Assembly: GCF_040536835.1 (NCBI RefSeq)
Contig: NZ_CP159578.1
Location: forward strand, 2,108,001 to 2,172,000
Length of the DNA: 64,000 bases
From: Salinicola endophyticus
Lineage (GTDB): Bacteria; Pseudomonadota; Gammaproteobacteria; Pseudomonadales; Halomonadaceae
Direction: 5' to 3'
The notes beneath the pieces were generated by a model. The model searched no databases. It saw nothing but the letters and a program-made list of their open reading frames with translations, and was not told the DNA's origin. The translations under genes and the position numbers were made by a program. Position 1 is the first letter of the stretch. Each line of letters starts with the position of its first letter. Below, piece after piece: positions 1 through 10,213 of the stretch.

Positions 1-2222
<2,222 letters not shown>

Positions 2223-2253
2223 GGTGCGTCCAGCGGATCGGCGGTGGGAGAGA

Positions 2254-2277
2254 GGCCACCCGGCGGAGCGGGTGGCC
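2254..2277 (-). other. Intercistronic hairpin between gcvH and gcvP
   Basis: A perfect 8-bp inverted repeat (GGCCACCC / GGGTGGCC) with an 8-nt loop sits in the 73-bp gap between gcvH and gcvP. No U-run follows, so it is unlikely to be a full terminator. It could stabilise the gcvH mRNA end or adjust the relative expression of the two genes; this role is an inference. Confidence 0.5.
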
Positions 2278-2295
2278 GCGACTGGGGCGAGTGGG

Positions 2296-2700
2296 TCAGT
2301 CGTCCTGATCTGCCTCGGCGGCGACCAGGTCCGCATAGGCTTCGGCGGAGAGCAGTGACTCCAGCTCACCCTGATCGGCCAGCTTGAGCTTGAGAATCCA
2401 GCCATCGCTGTAGGGCGAGTCGTTGACGGTCTCGGGGGCGTCCTCGAGCGTTTCGTTGACCTCGAGAATCTCGCCGGCCAGCGGTGCATAGAGATCGGAG
2501 GCTGCCTTCACCGACTCGATGACACCGAATTCGTCACCAGCGTCGAGGCTCTTGCCCGGCTCGGGCAGTTCGACGAAGACGACGTCGCCCAGCGCTTCCT
2601 GGGCATGGTCGGTGATGCCGACAGTGACGCTGCCGTCGCCGTTGTCCAGCACCCATTCGTGGCTATCGGTATAGAGCAGGTTGTTGGGGATATCGCTCAT
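2296..2700 (-). CDS. gcvH: Glycine cleavage system H protein
   Basis: Lipoyl carrier protein that shuttles the aminomethyl group between P, T and L proteins of the glycine cleavage complex. The 134-residue protein has the normal family length and the lipoylation segment [13 protein letters not shown], with Lys65 as the lipoyl site. The C-terminus is acidic (AAEADQDD). The start is ATG at 2700. The only Shine-Dalgarno-like stretch (AGGAAA) lies inside a 16-bp palindrome just upstream, so this palindrome could influence both transcription and translation. It is the first gene of the gcvH-gcvP unit, and its upstream region is shared with the divergent symporter gene. Confidence 0.97.
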   Translation of the reverse strand: MSDIPNNLLYTDSHEWVLDNGDGSVTVGITDHAQEALGDVVFVELPEPGKSLDAGDEFGVIESVKAASDLYAPLAGEILEVNETLEDAPETVNDSPYSDGWILKLKLADQGELESLLSAEAYADLVAAEADQDD

Positions 2701-2704
2701 GAGG

Positions 2705-2720
2705 GTTTCCTATAAGAAAC
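2705..2720. promoter_or_regulatory. 16-bp palindrome, copy 1 (candidate operator over gcvH start)
   Basis: Read on the minus strand it is GTTTCTTATAGGAAAC, a 5-bp inverted repeat around a 6-bp spacer. It matches the copy at 3009-3024 at 15 of 16 positions. It ends 5 bp before the gcvH ATG and contains the presumed ribosome-binding site. Duplication of the motif in one divergent region suggests a dimeric DNA-binding regulator; a translational hairpin is an alternative for this copy only. Confidence 0.5.
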
Positions 2721-3008
2721 GTGTTTCGGCACAAGAGACTCTGGGGAGCATTATGCATCAATGTCTCGTCAATTGGCATAGGCTCGCGACTGCCATGGCC
2801 GCGATCGCCGCCGCCACGCTCCTAGGTTGGGGCGAGAAGGCGCCGACGTCCAGTGGCAACCGCTTGCATGAGCTCACGGCCTCGTCACTGGCGGCTCGCG
2901 CCGGCTGAGTCTGCAGCGTACGTGAGACTAGAGAGGCCGATGGTGGGCCGTGTGAGTCGGGTCCTGCGCGGTTGGCGATCGAAAGTGGCGTTCCTGATTG
3001 GGGTGCGT

Positions 3009-3024
3009 GTTTCTTATCGGAAAC
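3009..3024. promoter_or_regulatory. 16-bp palindrome, copy 2 (candidate operator)
   Basis: GTTTCTTATCGGAAAC on the plus strand, differing at one position from the copy next to gcvH. Here the symmetry extends to 8-bp arms (CGTGTTTC / GAAACACG, 3006-3027). It lies about 300 bp upstream of gcvH and 90 bp upstream of the candidate symporter promoter, far from any start codon, so it looks like a DNA site and not a translation signal. The binding protein is unknown. Confidence 0.5.
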
Positions 3025-3098
3025 ACGAACGCTTTTCGCGCCAGACCTTTTCGCATAAGGTTAGCGACATCCTCCGTGTCGTCGCTGCCGATCCGCCA

Positions 3099-3127
3099 TT
3101 GGGCTGATTGTGAAAGCGCAGCATAAT
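3099..3127 (+). promoter_or_regulatory. Candidate sigma-70 promoter for the symporter gene
   Basis: TTGGGC (3099-3104), 17-bp spacer, CATAAT (3122-3127). It would give a leader of about 145 nt before the GTG at 3279, containing the hairpin at 3222-3246. Assigned from sequence match only. Confidence 0.35.
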
Positions 3128-3278
3128 CCTCTATCGTTGCAGGGTTTTTTTCGACACAAGCGTCTAGGGTCTGTACGAAACTGCCTGCGCCGGCCGGCTT
3201 TTCGTGCAAATTCTAGGACGTCGCCCCACGGCTCGCCGTCGGGGCGCTGGGCAATAACAATCTCAACAGGGGGTTGCC

Positions 3279-4667
3279 GTGGAACTTTTGACCAATATCT
3301 TCGGATCCATCAACGGGGTCGTGTGGGGCCCGCTGATGCTGATACTGCTGTTCGGAGTGGGTATCTACCTCCAGCTGGGCCTCAAGCTGCTGCCGATCCG
3401 CAAGCTCGGCCTCGGCTTCAGTCTGCTGTGGCAGGGGCGTCGGAGTGCCGACGACGATCGCAACGATGGCGAGATCTCGCCGTTCAACGCGCTGATGACC
3501 GCACTTTCGGCAACCATCGGTACGGGCAATATCGCCGGCGTGGCGACGGCGATCGCGCTCGGCGGCCCCGGAGCGGTGTTCTGGATGTGGCTCACCGCGC
3601 TGGTCGGCATGGCGACCAAGTTCTCCGAGGCGGTGCTGGCGGTGCGCTATCGCGAGACCGACTCCGAGGGTAACCATGTCGGCGGGCCGATGTACTACAT
3701 CCGTAACGGTCTCGGCCGGCGCTGGGCCTGGCTCGGCGGGCTGTTCGCCTTCTTCGGTGCGGTGGCTGCATTCGGTATCGGCAATACGGTGCAGGCCAAC
3801 TCGGTGGCGGATGCGTTGACCACCTCCTTCGGCGTGCCGGCGTGGCTGACCGGGGTGATCATAATGCTGCTGGCGGGTGCTGTGATCCTCGGGGGGATCA
3901 AGCGTATCTCCCAGGTCGCGGGCAAGCTGGTGCCGCTGATGGCGGTGGCTTACGTGGTCTCGGGGCTGATCATTCTGGCCATCAACGTCGACCAGATCGG
4001 CAGCGCCTTTGCCTTGATCTTCAACCACGCCTTCAATCCGATCGCCGCCACCGGTGGTTTCGCCGGTGCTGCCGTGGCTGCAGCGATTCGCTTCGGTGTG
4101 GCCCGCGGGATTTTCTCCAACGAGGCGGGCCTGGGCAGTGCGCCGATCGCCCACGCTGCGGCTCAGACCCGCAATCCGGTGCGCCAGGGGCTGATCGCGA
4201 TGCTCGGTACCTTCATCGACACCCTGGTGGTGTGCACCATGACCGCGCTGGTGATTCTCACCTCGACCCACTGGCTGGATGGTGAAAGCGGTGCCGGCTT
4301 GACCTCGCTCTCCTTCGACAGCGCGTTGCCGGGTATCGGCCAGCACGTGGTCGCCATCGCCCTGGCGGTCTTCGCTTTCACCACCATCCTCGGCTGGTCG
4401 TTCTATGGCGAGAAGTGCTTCCAGTATCTGTTCGGTGACAAGCCGATCATGCTCTACCGTATCGTCTTCGTGCTCGCGGTGCCGGTGGGCGCGATGGCCA
4501 AGCTCGACTTCATCTGGCTGGTGGCGGACACCTTCAACGCCATGATGGCGATCCCCAACCTGATCGCGCTGGCACTGCTGTCACCGGTGGTGTTCAAGCT
4601 GACCCGCGATCACTTCGCCGGCAAGACGGTGCTGCCGGGCGAGGAGCTCGAACGCCACCGCGACTGA
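3279..4667 (+). CDS. Sodium:alanine/glycine symporter (AGCS family)
   Basis: Integral inner-membrane cation symporter of the alanine or glycine:cation family. The 462-residue protein is hydrophobic throughout and carries family segments GTGNIAGVATAIALGGPGA (near residue 80) and GLGSAPIAHAAAQT (near residue 285). The GTG start at 3279 follows a G-rich ribosome-binding stretch. It lies between gcvHP and gcvT, which argues for glycine or alanine as substrate, with imported glycine feeding the cleavage system. The gap to gcvT is 77 bp on the same strand, so co-transcription is likely. Substrate is inferred from family and context. Confidence 0.9.
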   Translation: MELLTNIFGSINGVVWGPLMLILLFGVGIYLQLGLKLLPIRKLGLGFSLLWQGRRSADDDRNDGEISPFNALMTALSATIGTGNIAGVATAIALGGPGAVFWMWLTALVGMATKFSEAVLAVRYRETDSEGNHVGGPMYYIRNGLGRRWAWLGGLFAFFGAVAAFGIGNTVQANSVADALTTSFGVPAWLTGVIIMLLAGAVILGGIKRISQVAGKLVPLMAVAYVVSGLIILAINVDQIGSAFALIFNHAFNPIAATGGFAGAAVAAAIRFGVARGIFSNEAGLGSAPIAHAAAQTRNPVRQGLIAMLGTFIDTLVVCTMTALVILTSTHWLDGESGAGLTSLSFDSALPGIGQHVVAIALAVFAFTTILGWSFYGEKCFQYLFGDKPIMLYRIVFVLAVPVGAMAKLDFIWLVADTFNAMMAIPNLIALALLSPVVFKLTRDHFAGKTVLPGEELERHRD

Positions 4668-4744
4668 CGCTGCGGGCGGGCTGCTGTTTCGTGCAGCGGC
4701 CCCTCGGCGCGGTTTCCCCCTCGATCCGATCTGGAGAATCCACC

Positions 4745-5854
4745 ATGTCCGACCTCAAACAGACGCCGCTTCACGCCCTGCATCAAGAGCTGGGTGGCAA
4801 GATGGTGCCCTTCGCCGGCTACAGCATGCCGGTTCAGTTCCCCCTCGGGGTCAAGAAGGAGCACGAGCACACCCGTCAAGCCTGCGGCCTGTTCGATGTC
4901 TCCCACATGGGCCAGGTGCGGGTGACCGGCCCGGCGCCGGCCCAGGCGATGGAGACCCTGGTGTGTGCGGACGTGGTGGGTATCCCCGAAGGGGGGCAGC
5001 GCTATGCGCTGTTCACCAACAGCGAGGGCGGCATCCTCGACGATCTGATGATCGTCAACCAGGGCGATGCGCTCTACGTGGTGGTCAACGCCGCCTGCAA
5101 GGACGAGGACGTTGCGCTGATGCGGGTCGGGCTGGATGCCGAGCACGAGGTGGAGGTGCTCGACCGTGCGCTGCTGGCGCTGCAGGGCCCGCAGGCCAGC
5201 CAAGTGATGGCGCGGCTGTGCCCCGCGGCGTGCGAGCTCAGCTTCATGCAGCATGGGCGGTTCGAGGTCGACGGCGACAGCCTGTGGATCAGCCGCAGCG
5301 GCTATACCGGCGAAGATGGCTTCGAGATCTCGGTCGCCGCCGGGGCCGCCGAAAAGCTGGCGCGCTGGTTCCTGGCCCAGACGGAGGTGGCGCCGATCGG
5401 TCTGGGCGCACGCGACTCGCTGCGCCTGGAGGCAGGGCTGTGCCTCTACGGCCACGATATCGATACCACCACCACGCCGGTGGAGGCGAGCCTCGCCTGG
5501 GCGGTGGGCAAGGCGCGCCGGGTGGGCGGCGAGCGCGAAGCGGGCTTCCCCGGCGCGGATATCATCCTGCACCAGATGCAGGCCAAGGATCATCGGCGCA
5601 AGCGGGTCGGGCTGGTCGGCGAGGGGCGGGCCCCGGTGCGCGAGGGTTGCGCGCTCTACGACGCCGATGACAATGCCGTTGGCGAGGTCACCTCCGGCAG
5701 CTTCGGCCCCAGTGTCGGAGTGCCGGTGGCCATGGCTTACGTCAAGGTCGAGGCGGCGCAGCTAGATACCACGCTGTATGCCGATGTGCGCGGCAAGCGC
5801 TTGCCGATGCGCGTCAGCCGGATGCCGTTCGTCGAGGCCAACTATCGGCGCTGA
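4745..5854 (+). CDS. gcvT: Aminomethyltransferase, glycine cleavage T protein
   Basis: T protein: releases ammonia and transfers the methylene group from the H-protein arm to tetrahydrofolate. The 369-residue length is standard. Family segments are visible: LFDVSHMGQVRVTG (about residues 50-63), the ISRSGYTGEDGFEI block and GLGARDSLRLEAGLCLYGHD. The start ATG at 4745 has GGAGAATCCACC upstream. In many gammaproteobacteria gcvT heads a gcvTHP operon; here it is on the opposite strand from gcvHP with a symporter between them, and a rho-independent terminator follows at 5936. Confidence 0.97.
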   Translation: MSDLKQTPLHALHQELGGKMVPFAGYSMPVQFPLGVKKEHEHTRQACGLFDVSHMGQVRVTGPAPAQAMETLVCADVVGIPEGGQRYALFTNSEGGILDDLMIVNQGDALYVVVNAACKDEDVALMRVGLDAEHEVEVLDRALLALQGPQASQVMARLCPAACELSFMQHGRFEVDGDSLWISRSGYTGEDGFEISVAAGAAEKLARWFLAQTEVAPIGLGARDSLRLEAGLCLYGHDIDTTTTPVEASLAWAVGKARRVGGEREAGFPGADIILHQMQAKDHRRKRVGLVGEGRAPVREGCALYDADDNAVGEVTSGSFGPSVGVPVAMAYVKVEAAQLDTTLYADVRGKRLPMRVSRMPFVEANYRR

Positions 5855-5895
5855 GCGCTGGCGGTAAGGCTGAACCACGATGTCGCTTTGCCCTA

Positions 5896-5920
5896 TTTAT
5901 ACCGTTATCTTGTTTTGTCA
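5896..5920. repeat. 25-bp dispersed repeat, copy A
   Basis: A 25-bp sequence beginning TTTATACCGTTATCTTGT and ending TGTCA. A second copy at 23327-23351 matches at 23 of 25 positions. Both copies lie in intergenic DNA in the same orientation. This one sits between the gcvT stop and its terminator. Function unknown. Confidence 0.55.
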
Positions 5921-5935
5921 CAGTTAACGTTCCGA

Positions 5936-5961
5936 AGCCTCCCATACGGGAGGCTTTTTTT
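5936..5961 (+). terminator. Rho-independent terminator after gcvT
   Basis: Perfect 8-bp stem AGCCTCCC / GGGAGGCT with a 4-nt loop (ATAC), followed by seven T residues. It ends the symporter-gcvT transcript and lies 95 bp before the convergent end of alkB. Confidence 0.93.
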
Positions 5962-6056
5962 GTTATTCAGAATCGGGCAGGCAGGGTATCAGGGGGCGCC
6001 GTCGACAAGCTGACGAGATCGTCATCGCGGTCAGAGGTGGTGCGTGTGGAATCGGC

Positions 6057-6686
6057 TCAGCCGTGGACGCGGCGGAAGGTGAGGCTGATGCGGGGGCCGG
6101 GGATCGCCCGTGGGGCCAGGGCATGCTGCCAGCGGGACTGGGCGCCGGGGCCCATCAACAGCAGACTGCCATGGGGCAACCAGACGTTGAACGCCCGCCG
6201 CCCCGGGCCCCGGCGACGCTCGCGGAAGCGTAGCGGGCGCTCGGCGCCGAGCGAGACCGCGGCGACGATCGGGTCCGGGCCCAGCTCCGGCTCGTCGTCG
6301 CTGTGCCAGCCCATGCGCTGCTGACCGTCCTGATAGCGATTGAGCAGCACGCTGTTGAATTCGGTGGTCGGCAGCTCGGCGTGGGCCAGGGCTTGCTGCA
6401 CCCGAGAGGCCAGCTCGGCCACCGCCGGGTGCCAGGGTGTCGGCACCAGCTGGCTGCCGGAGTAGCGGTAGCCGGCTTCGGGGTCACCCATCCAGCACTG
6501 GGCGCGGGGGATGACATGGTCGCGCCCGTAGACGCGGATGGCGGGGCTCTCCCACGCGACCTCGTGAAGCAGGGTCTCGAGCAGCGCACTGGCCTCAGCG
6601 GGAGCGATAAAAGTATCCAGCCGGGCCAGCAGCGGCCCGCTCTCAAGCCACTGCCAGGCCTCGTGCGATAGGCTGCGGGTGTTCAA
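6057..6686 (-). CDS. alkB: AlkB-family 2-oxoglutarate/Fe(II)-dependent DNA repair dioxygenase
   Basis: Oxidative demethylase of the AlkB family, repairing alkylated bases. About 209 residues. The iron ligands are visible as His128-x-Asp130 (GWHSDDE) and His188 (RWQHAL), and the 2-oxoglutarate arginines as Arg199 and Arg205 (GPRISLTFR). The reading frame has no ATG; the best start is TTG at 6686, overlapping the PAP2 stop codon as TTGA, consistent with translational coupling. It is the last gene of the minus-strand block. The size and the NRYQDG segment resemble the ALKBH2-like bacterial group; substrate preference cannot be told from sequence. Confidence 0.9.
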   Translation of the reverse strand: MNTRSLSHEAWQWLESGPLLARLDTFIAPAEASALLETLLHEVAWESPAIRVYGRDHVIPRAQCWMGDPEAGYRYSGSQLVPTPWHPAVAELASRVQQALAHAELPTTEFNSVLLNRYQDGQQRMGWHSDDEPELGPDPIVAAVSLGAERPLRFRERRRGPGRRAFNVWLPHGSLLLMGPGAQSRWQHALAPRAIPGPRISLTFRRVHG

Positions 6687-7243
6687 AGCGAGGGCAAGAT
6701 CAACGCTGCCAACGCCTGGCTGGACCAGGCGAGTCCGGCGCCGATCAGCCCGCCGATCAGCACATCGCTCAGGTAGTGCAGCCCCAGTATCACCCGTGAG
6801 GCGGCGATCAGGCAGGCCAGGGGAAAGACCACCGGCAGCAGGCTGGGCGTGGTGGTGGCGGTGAGCAGGGTGAACATCACCGCATGCAGGGTGTGTCCGC
6901 TGGGAAAGCTGTAGCGGTCCACCGGCGGCATGCTGCAGCGAATGGTCGAGAAGGTGATGTAGGGGCGCTCGCGGCACAGGCGGGTCTTGAGCAGTCGATA
7001 GAGCAGGGCGGCGACCGCGGTGGTCAGTCCCCAGTAGATGGCGATCAGCCAGCCGCGGGCACCATGCCACAGCGGCTGGCACAGGCACAGCAGCACCCAC
7101 GCAGGCCAGTCGCCCAGACGGCTGACCAGCCGGAACAGCCACAGCGTCGGCGAGTGGCGTGAGAGCTCGGCGAAGCGATGACTGAGGCGGCTCTCGAAGC
7201 GATCGAGACGTTCAAACGTGAGACGTGTAGTGCGCGGCAGCAT
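6683..7243 (-). CDS. PAP2-family membrane phosphatase
   Basis: Membrane lipid or pyrophosphate phosphatase of 186 residues. The three signature blocks are present: KTRLCRERP, PSGHT and SRVILGLHYLSD, with the nucleophilic histidine in the last block. Several hydrophobic segments surround them. The ATG at 7243 lies inside the end of the upstream glycosyltransferase gene (32-bp overlap), and the stop overlaps the alkB start, so the genes look translationally coupled. Likely roles are undecaprenyl-pyrophosphate, phosphatidate or phosphatidylglycerophosphate dephosphorylation; pairing with a GT4 glycosyltransferase favours membrane-lipid modification, which is an inference. Confidence 0.9.
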   Translation of the reverse strand: MLPRTTRLTFERLDRFESRLSHRFAELSRHSPTLWLFRLVSRLGDWPAWVLLCLCQPLWHGARGWLIAIYWGLTTAVAALLYRLLKTRLCRERPYITFSTIRCSMPPVDRYSFPSGHTLHAVMFTLLTATTTPSLLPVVFPLACLIAASRVILGLHYLSDVLIGGLIGAGLAWSSQALAALILPSL

Positions 7244-8369
7244 GCTGTGGCCTCTGAACCTGGATCATGTGAGCGAGGAAGCGATCACCGATGTTGCTCC
7301 AGCTCAGGGCGGCGGCGCGTTGCCGTGCCTGACGGCCGAGCTGGGCGTAGAGTGCAGGCTGGCCACTCAGTTCGCTGGCGGCTTGAATGAAGCCGTGACG
7401 ATCGTCGGCGGCGATCAGGCGCCCGTCGACGCCATCGGTGATCAGTTCCTGGGCGGCGGCGTGCTCGAAGGCGACCACGGCCAGACCGCTGGCCATGGCC
7501 TCGGGCACCACGTTGCCGAAGGTCTCGGAGAGCGAGGGAAACACGAACAGGTCAGCGCTGGCGTAATGTGCTGCCAGTGCCTCGCCGGTCTGGAAGCCGG
7601 TGAAGATCGCCTCCGGCAGCCGTCGCGCCAGTGTCTTGCGTGCCGGGCCATCGCCCACCAGGACCTGGGTCAGGGCGGGGTTGCTGCGTTGCATTGCTGC
7701 CATGCTGTCGGCGAGCAGTTCAATGTTCTTTTCCGAGGCGAGACGGCCGACATACAGCGCCACCGGCTGGTGCGGGCCGACGCCCCACTGGCGACGCAGC
7801 TCGGCGCTGCGCTTGTCGGGGGTATAGCGCTGGGCGTCGACGCCGCGGGCGAGCACCGAGACGCGTTGGTAGCCCTGACGTTCGAGATGCTGGCGCTGGG
7901 CCTGGGTGGGTACCAGGGTCGCTTCACAGCGATTGTGGAAGTAGCGCAGGCCGCGCCGCGCGATGGGGATGCTCCAGCCCAGATGGTAGTTGCTGGCATA
8001 CTGGTCGAAATTGGTGTGGAAGCCGCTGACCACGGGAATCTGCAGATCGCGGGCAGCGTTGAGCGCCGACCAGCCGAGCGGCCCCTCGGTGGCGATGTAG
8101 AGCGCATCGGGGCGCTCCTGGCGCCACAGTTTCAACAGCCGCCGTCGGCACGGCAAGCCGATGTGCACGTCAGCATAGATCGGCAGCGACATGCCCCTGA
8201 CATGGACGTCGCGCTCGGCCAGCTGGTCACGCTCGCCGCCGACCGGCTGCGGGCGGATCACCTGCAGGGTGACGCCCTTGGCGACGAGGTGGTTGGCCAG
8301 GTGGCGCAGCGTGTGCGCCACGCCGTTGACTTCCGGAGACCAGGTTTCGCTGACCAGGGCTATCCGCAT
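7212..8369 (-). CDS. GT4-family glycosyltransferase
   Basis: Retaining nucleotide-sugar glycosyltransferase of 385 residues. The N-terminal acceptor domain begins MRIALVSETWSPEVNGVA, and the C-terminal donor domain contains LYVGRLASEKNIELL and the ex7e-type segment FPSLSETFGNVVPEAMASG. It resembles the bacterial alpha-mannosyltransferase/diacylglycerol glycosyltransferase group. The ATG at 8369 is preferred over an upstream ATG because GGAG lies 8 nt before it and the protein then starts exactly at the Rossmann strand. It overlaps the PAP2 gene by 32 bp, so the two probably act on the same lipid or glycolipid pathway. Confidence 0.88.
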   Translation of the reverse strand: MRIALVSETWSPEVNGVAHTLRHLANHLVAKGVTLQVIRPQPVGGERDQLAERDVHVRGMSLPIYADVHIGLPCRRRLLKLWRQERPDALYIATEGPLGWSALNAARDLQIPVVSGFHTNFDQYASNYHLGWSIPIARRGLRYFHNRCEATLVPTQAQRQHLERQGYQRVSVLARGVDAQRYTPDKRSAELRRQWGVGPHQPVALYVGRLASEKNIELLADSMAAMQRSNPALTQVLVGDGPARKTLARRLPEAIFTGFQTGEALAAHYASADLFVFPSLSETFGNVVPEAMASGLAVVAFEHAAAQELITDGVDGRLIAADDRHGFIQAASELSGQPALYAQLGRQARQRAAALSWSNIGDRFLAHMIQVQRPQHAAAHYTSHV

Positions 8370-8507
8370 CACGATCACTCCCTTGCACGGCGCATGACCG
8401 CGTTGGCGGCGCATACGACCGTGTTGACCCTTCCTAGATCCTGCGTATCGCGAGTGACGTCAATGCGTCAAAGCGATGACGGTTCCATGACAACCCCCAA
8501 TTATCGA

Positions 8508-9398
8508 TCAGCGTAGCACGCGCGCGGGATCGATGGGCTTGCCGCCATGACGTAGATCGAACAGCAGATGATAGTTGTTGGCGTTGGCGTCGTGGGCGAT
8601 GTCGCACACGGGGTCGCCGCGCTTCACGCTCTGGCCCTCGCTCACCAGCAGCTTGCTGCAGAAGGCGTAGACGCTCTGCATGTTGTCGGCGTGGTGCAGG
8701 ATCACCACCTGACCGAGCTGACGCATGCCGCTGGCGAAGCGCACCTTGCCGGCGTTGGTCGCCTTGGCCTGTGCGGGGCCGTTGGTGGAGAGCAGCATCG
8801 GTTGCAAGGTGCCGTTGGCATCGCGGCCGAAGGCGCGTGCGATGCGGTAGTTGGACAGCGGCCATGCCCAACCGTGCGCCGTGCGCGGCAGTGGGCCTGG
8901 GTCGGGCAGGCTGCGGCGCGCGGCTGGGGCGCTGCTATGCGCGCCGCTGCTGCGACTGCCGGCGCTGCCCAGAGGCACCTGAATCAGCTGGCCCACGGCG
9001 AGATTGCTCGGGTCGAGTCCCGGGTTGGCGGTCTGGACTCGCTGCGGGTCGGCGCCGAAGTAGCGTGCGATGCCGTAGAGGGTATCACCACGGCGTACCT
9101 GATAGCGGTAGGGGCCGCCACCGGGGGCGCGCTCCTGGCGCGAGGGCAGCATCAGGCGCTGGCCCACCGCCAGACGACGTGCATCGACGCCGGGGTTGAA
9201 GCGCTGCAGACGCAGCAGCGGAATGTCCGCCTGACTGGCGATCTTGCCCAGGGTGTCGCCGCGCTGGACCGTGATCCAGCCGGGGCCGGCGCGACCGTTG
9301 CCACCCCCACCGGTGGCGCAGCCGCCGAGCAGCAGGATCAGGGCCAGGAGTAGGAGGAGAGCGCCGCGTCTTTTTCCTGCCACAGGGTGTTGAGCCAT
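8508..9398 (-). CDS. Lipoprotein with two LysM domains and a degenerate LytM (M23) domain, NlpD-like
   Basis: A 296-residue predicted lipoprotein: signal and lipobox LLLGGC with Cys27, LysM repeats at about 41-86 and 97-143, a Ser/Ala-rich linker, and a LytM domain at about 175-296. The M23 zinc ligands are lost: the HxxxD segment is replaced around residues 200-206 and the HxH motif reads HLLFDLR (277-283), with Leu279 for the second histidine. This matches non-catalytic amidase activators such as NlpD and EnvC, so a role in activating cell-wall amidases is more likely than peptidase activity. Its start overlaps the acyltransferase gene by 61 bp. Confidence 0.88.
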   Translation of the reverse strand: MAQHPVAGKRRGALLLLLALILLLGGCATGGGGNGRAGPGWITVQRGDTLGKIASQADIPLLRLQRFNPGVDARRLAVGQRLMLPSRQERAPGGGPYRYQVRRGDTLYGIARYFGADPQRVQTANPGLDPSNLAVGQLIQVPLGSAGSRSSGAHSSAPAARRSLPDPGPLPRTAHGWAWPLSNYRIARAFGRDANGTLQPMLLSTNGPAQAKATNAGKVRFASGMRQLGQVVILHHADNMQSVYAFCSKLLVSEGQSVKRGDPVCDIAHDANANNYHLLFDLRHGGKPIDPARVLR

Positions 9399-10213
9399 GA
9401 ATAAAAACGTTCCTTGTATTGGGCGTCGTCGTAACGGCCCTCGAGCATCCAGTCCGGCCGGTCGAGACGTCTGACCACCAGTGCGATCTGACCCTCGCGG
9501 CCGCACAGGAAGTCCCAGAAGTCGGGCTGCTGCCGCCGGTAGTGCAAGGTGGCGTCGAGAATGCCGTCGAGGCGCTCACCGAGCAGGCCGATCACCTGGG
9601 CCACGCCGCCGGCCTTGGGGCGCAGCAGATGCTCGAACGGGCTCGACTGGGCCTGGCGCTTGGCCGTGGTGAAGCGGGTGCCCTCGACGAAGTTGTAGAT
9701 CGTCATCGGCATCTCGCGGGCGTGATCGCACATGCGCTGGGTCGCCTGACGGTCGCGCTCGGCGAGTCTGGGGTTGCGCGCCAGGCGCTCGCGGCTGTAG
9801 CGGCGCATGAACGGGAACTCCAGCGCCCACCAGGCGAGGCCGACGATGGGCACCAGGATCAGCTCGCGCTTGAGGAAGAACTTGGGCATCGGCAAGCGGC
9901 CGGTGAGCACGTAGAGCATGACGATGATATCGGTCCAACTACGGTGGTTGGCGATCACCAGCCACCACTGTGCCGGCGAGAGGCCCTGCGGCAGCTCGTG
10001 GTGAATGCGCGGGCGCAACCAGAGGCGGATCCAGACGTTGTTGGTGCGAATCCAGGCCAGGGCAAGCCAGTGCAGCCCGCCGAGCACGCGCAGGCGCGCC
10101 CGACGCGTGGGCGTGACCAGCTTGACCGCGGTGAGCGCGATCAGCGGGGTGCCCCAGAACAGGGTGTTGGCGATCAACAGTAGTACGCTGACGAGCCCCT
10201 TGAGGGTCGACAT
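9338..10213 (-). CDS. Lysophospholipid acyltransferase-family protein (YihG-like)
   Basis: Membrane-associated 1-acyl-glycerol-phosphate-type acyltransferase of 291 residues. The catalytic NHRSWTD motif is at 89-95 and the glycerol-phosphate-binding FVEGTR at 175-180. A hydrophobic N-terminal segment at about 5-30 anchors it. Overall it resembles E. coli YihG. I chose the ATG at 10213 because GGAG lies 6 nt before it; two ATG codons slightly upstream lack this spacing. It is the first gene of the minus-strand block and overlaps the LysM gene by 61 bp. Confidence 0.88.
   Translation of the reverse strand: MSTLKGLVSVLLLIANTLFWGTPLIALTAVKLVTPTRRARLRVLGGLHWLALAWIRTNNVWIRLWLRPRIHHELPQGLSPAQWWLVIANHRSWTDIIVMLYVLTGRLPMPKFFLKRELILVPIVGLAWWALEFPFMRRYSRERLARNPRLAERDRQATQRMCDHAREMPMTIYNFVEGTRFTTAKRQAQSSPFEHLLRPKAGGVAQVIGLLGERLDGILDATLHYRRQQPDFWDFLCGREGQIALVVRRLDRPDWMLEGRYDDAQYKERFYSWLNTLWQEKDAALSSYSWP

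Larger units (their letters stand above)
2701..3278. other. 578-bp divergent intergenic region gcvH / symporter
   Basis: No convincing gene is present. The stretch holds two near-identical palindromes (2705-2720 and 3009-3024), a candidate promoter for the symporter at 3099-3127, and a strong hairpin at 3222-3246 (11 bp with one bulged C, 2-nt apparent loop) in the symporter leader. I looked for a glycine riboswitch, often found before gcv genes, and did not see its conserved core on either strand. Confidence 0.6.

Noticed and set aside
2701..3278. Glycine riboswitch upstream of gcvH or the symporter
   Set aside because: The conserved tandem core sequences were looked for on both strands and not seen; only palindromes and a simple hairpin are present.
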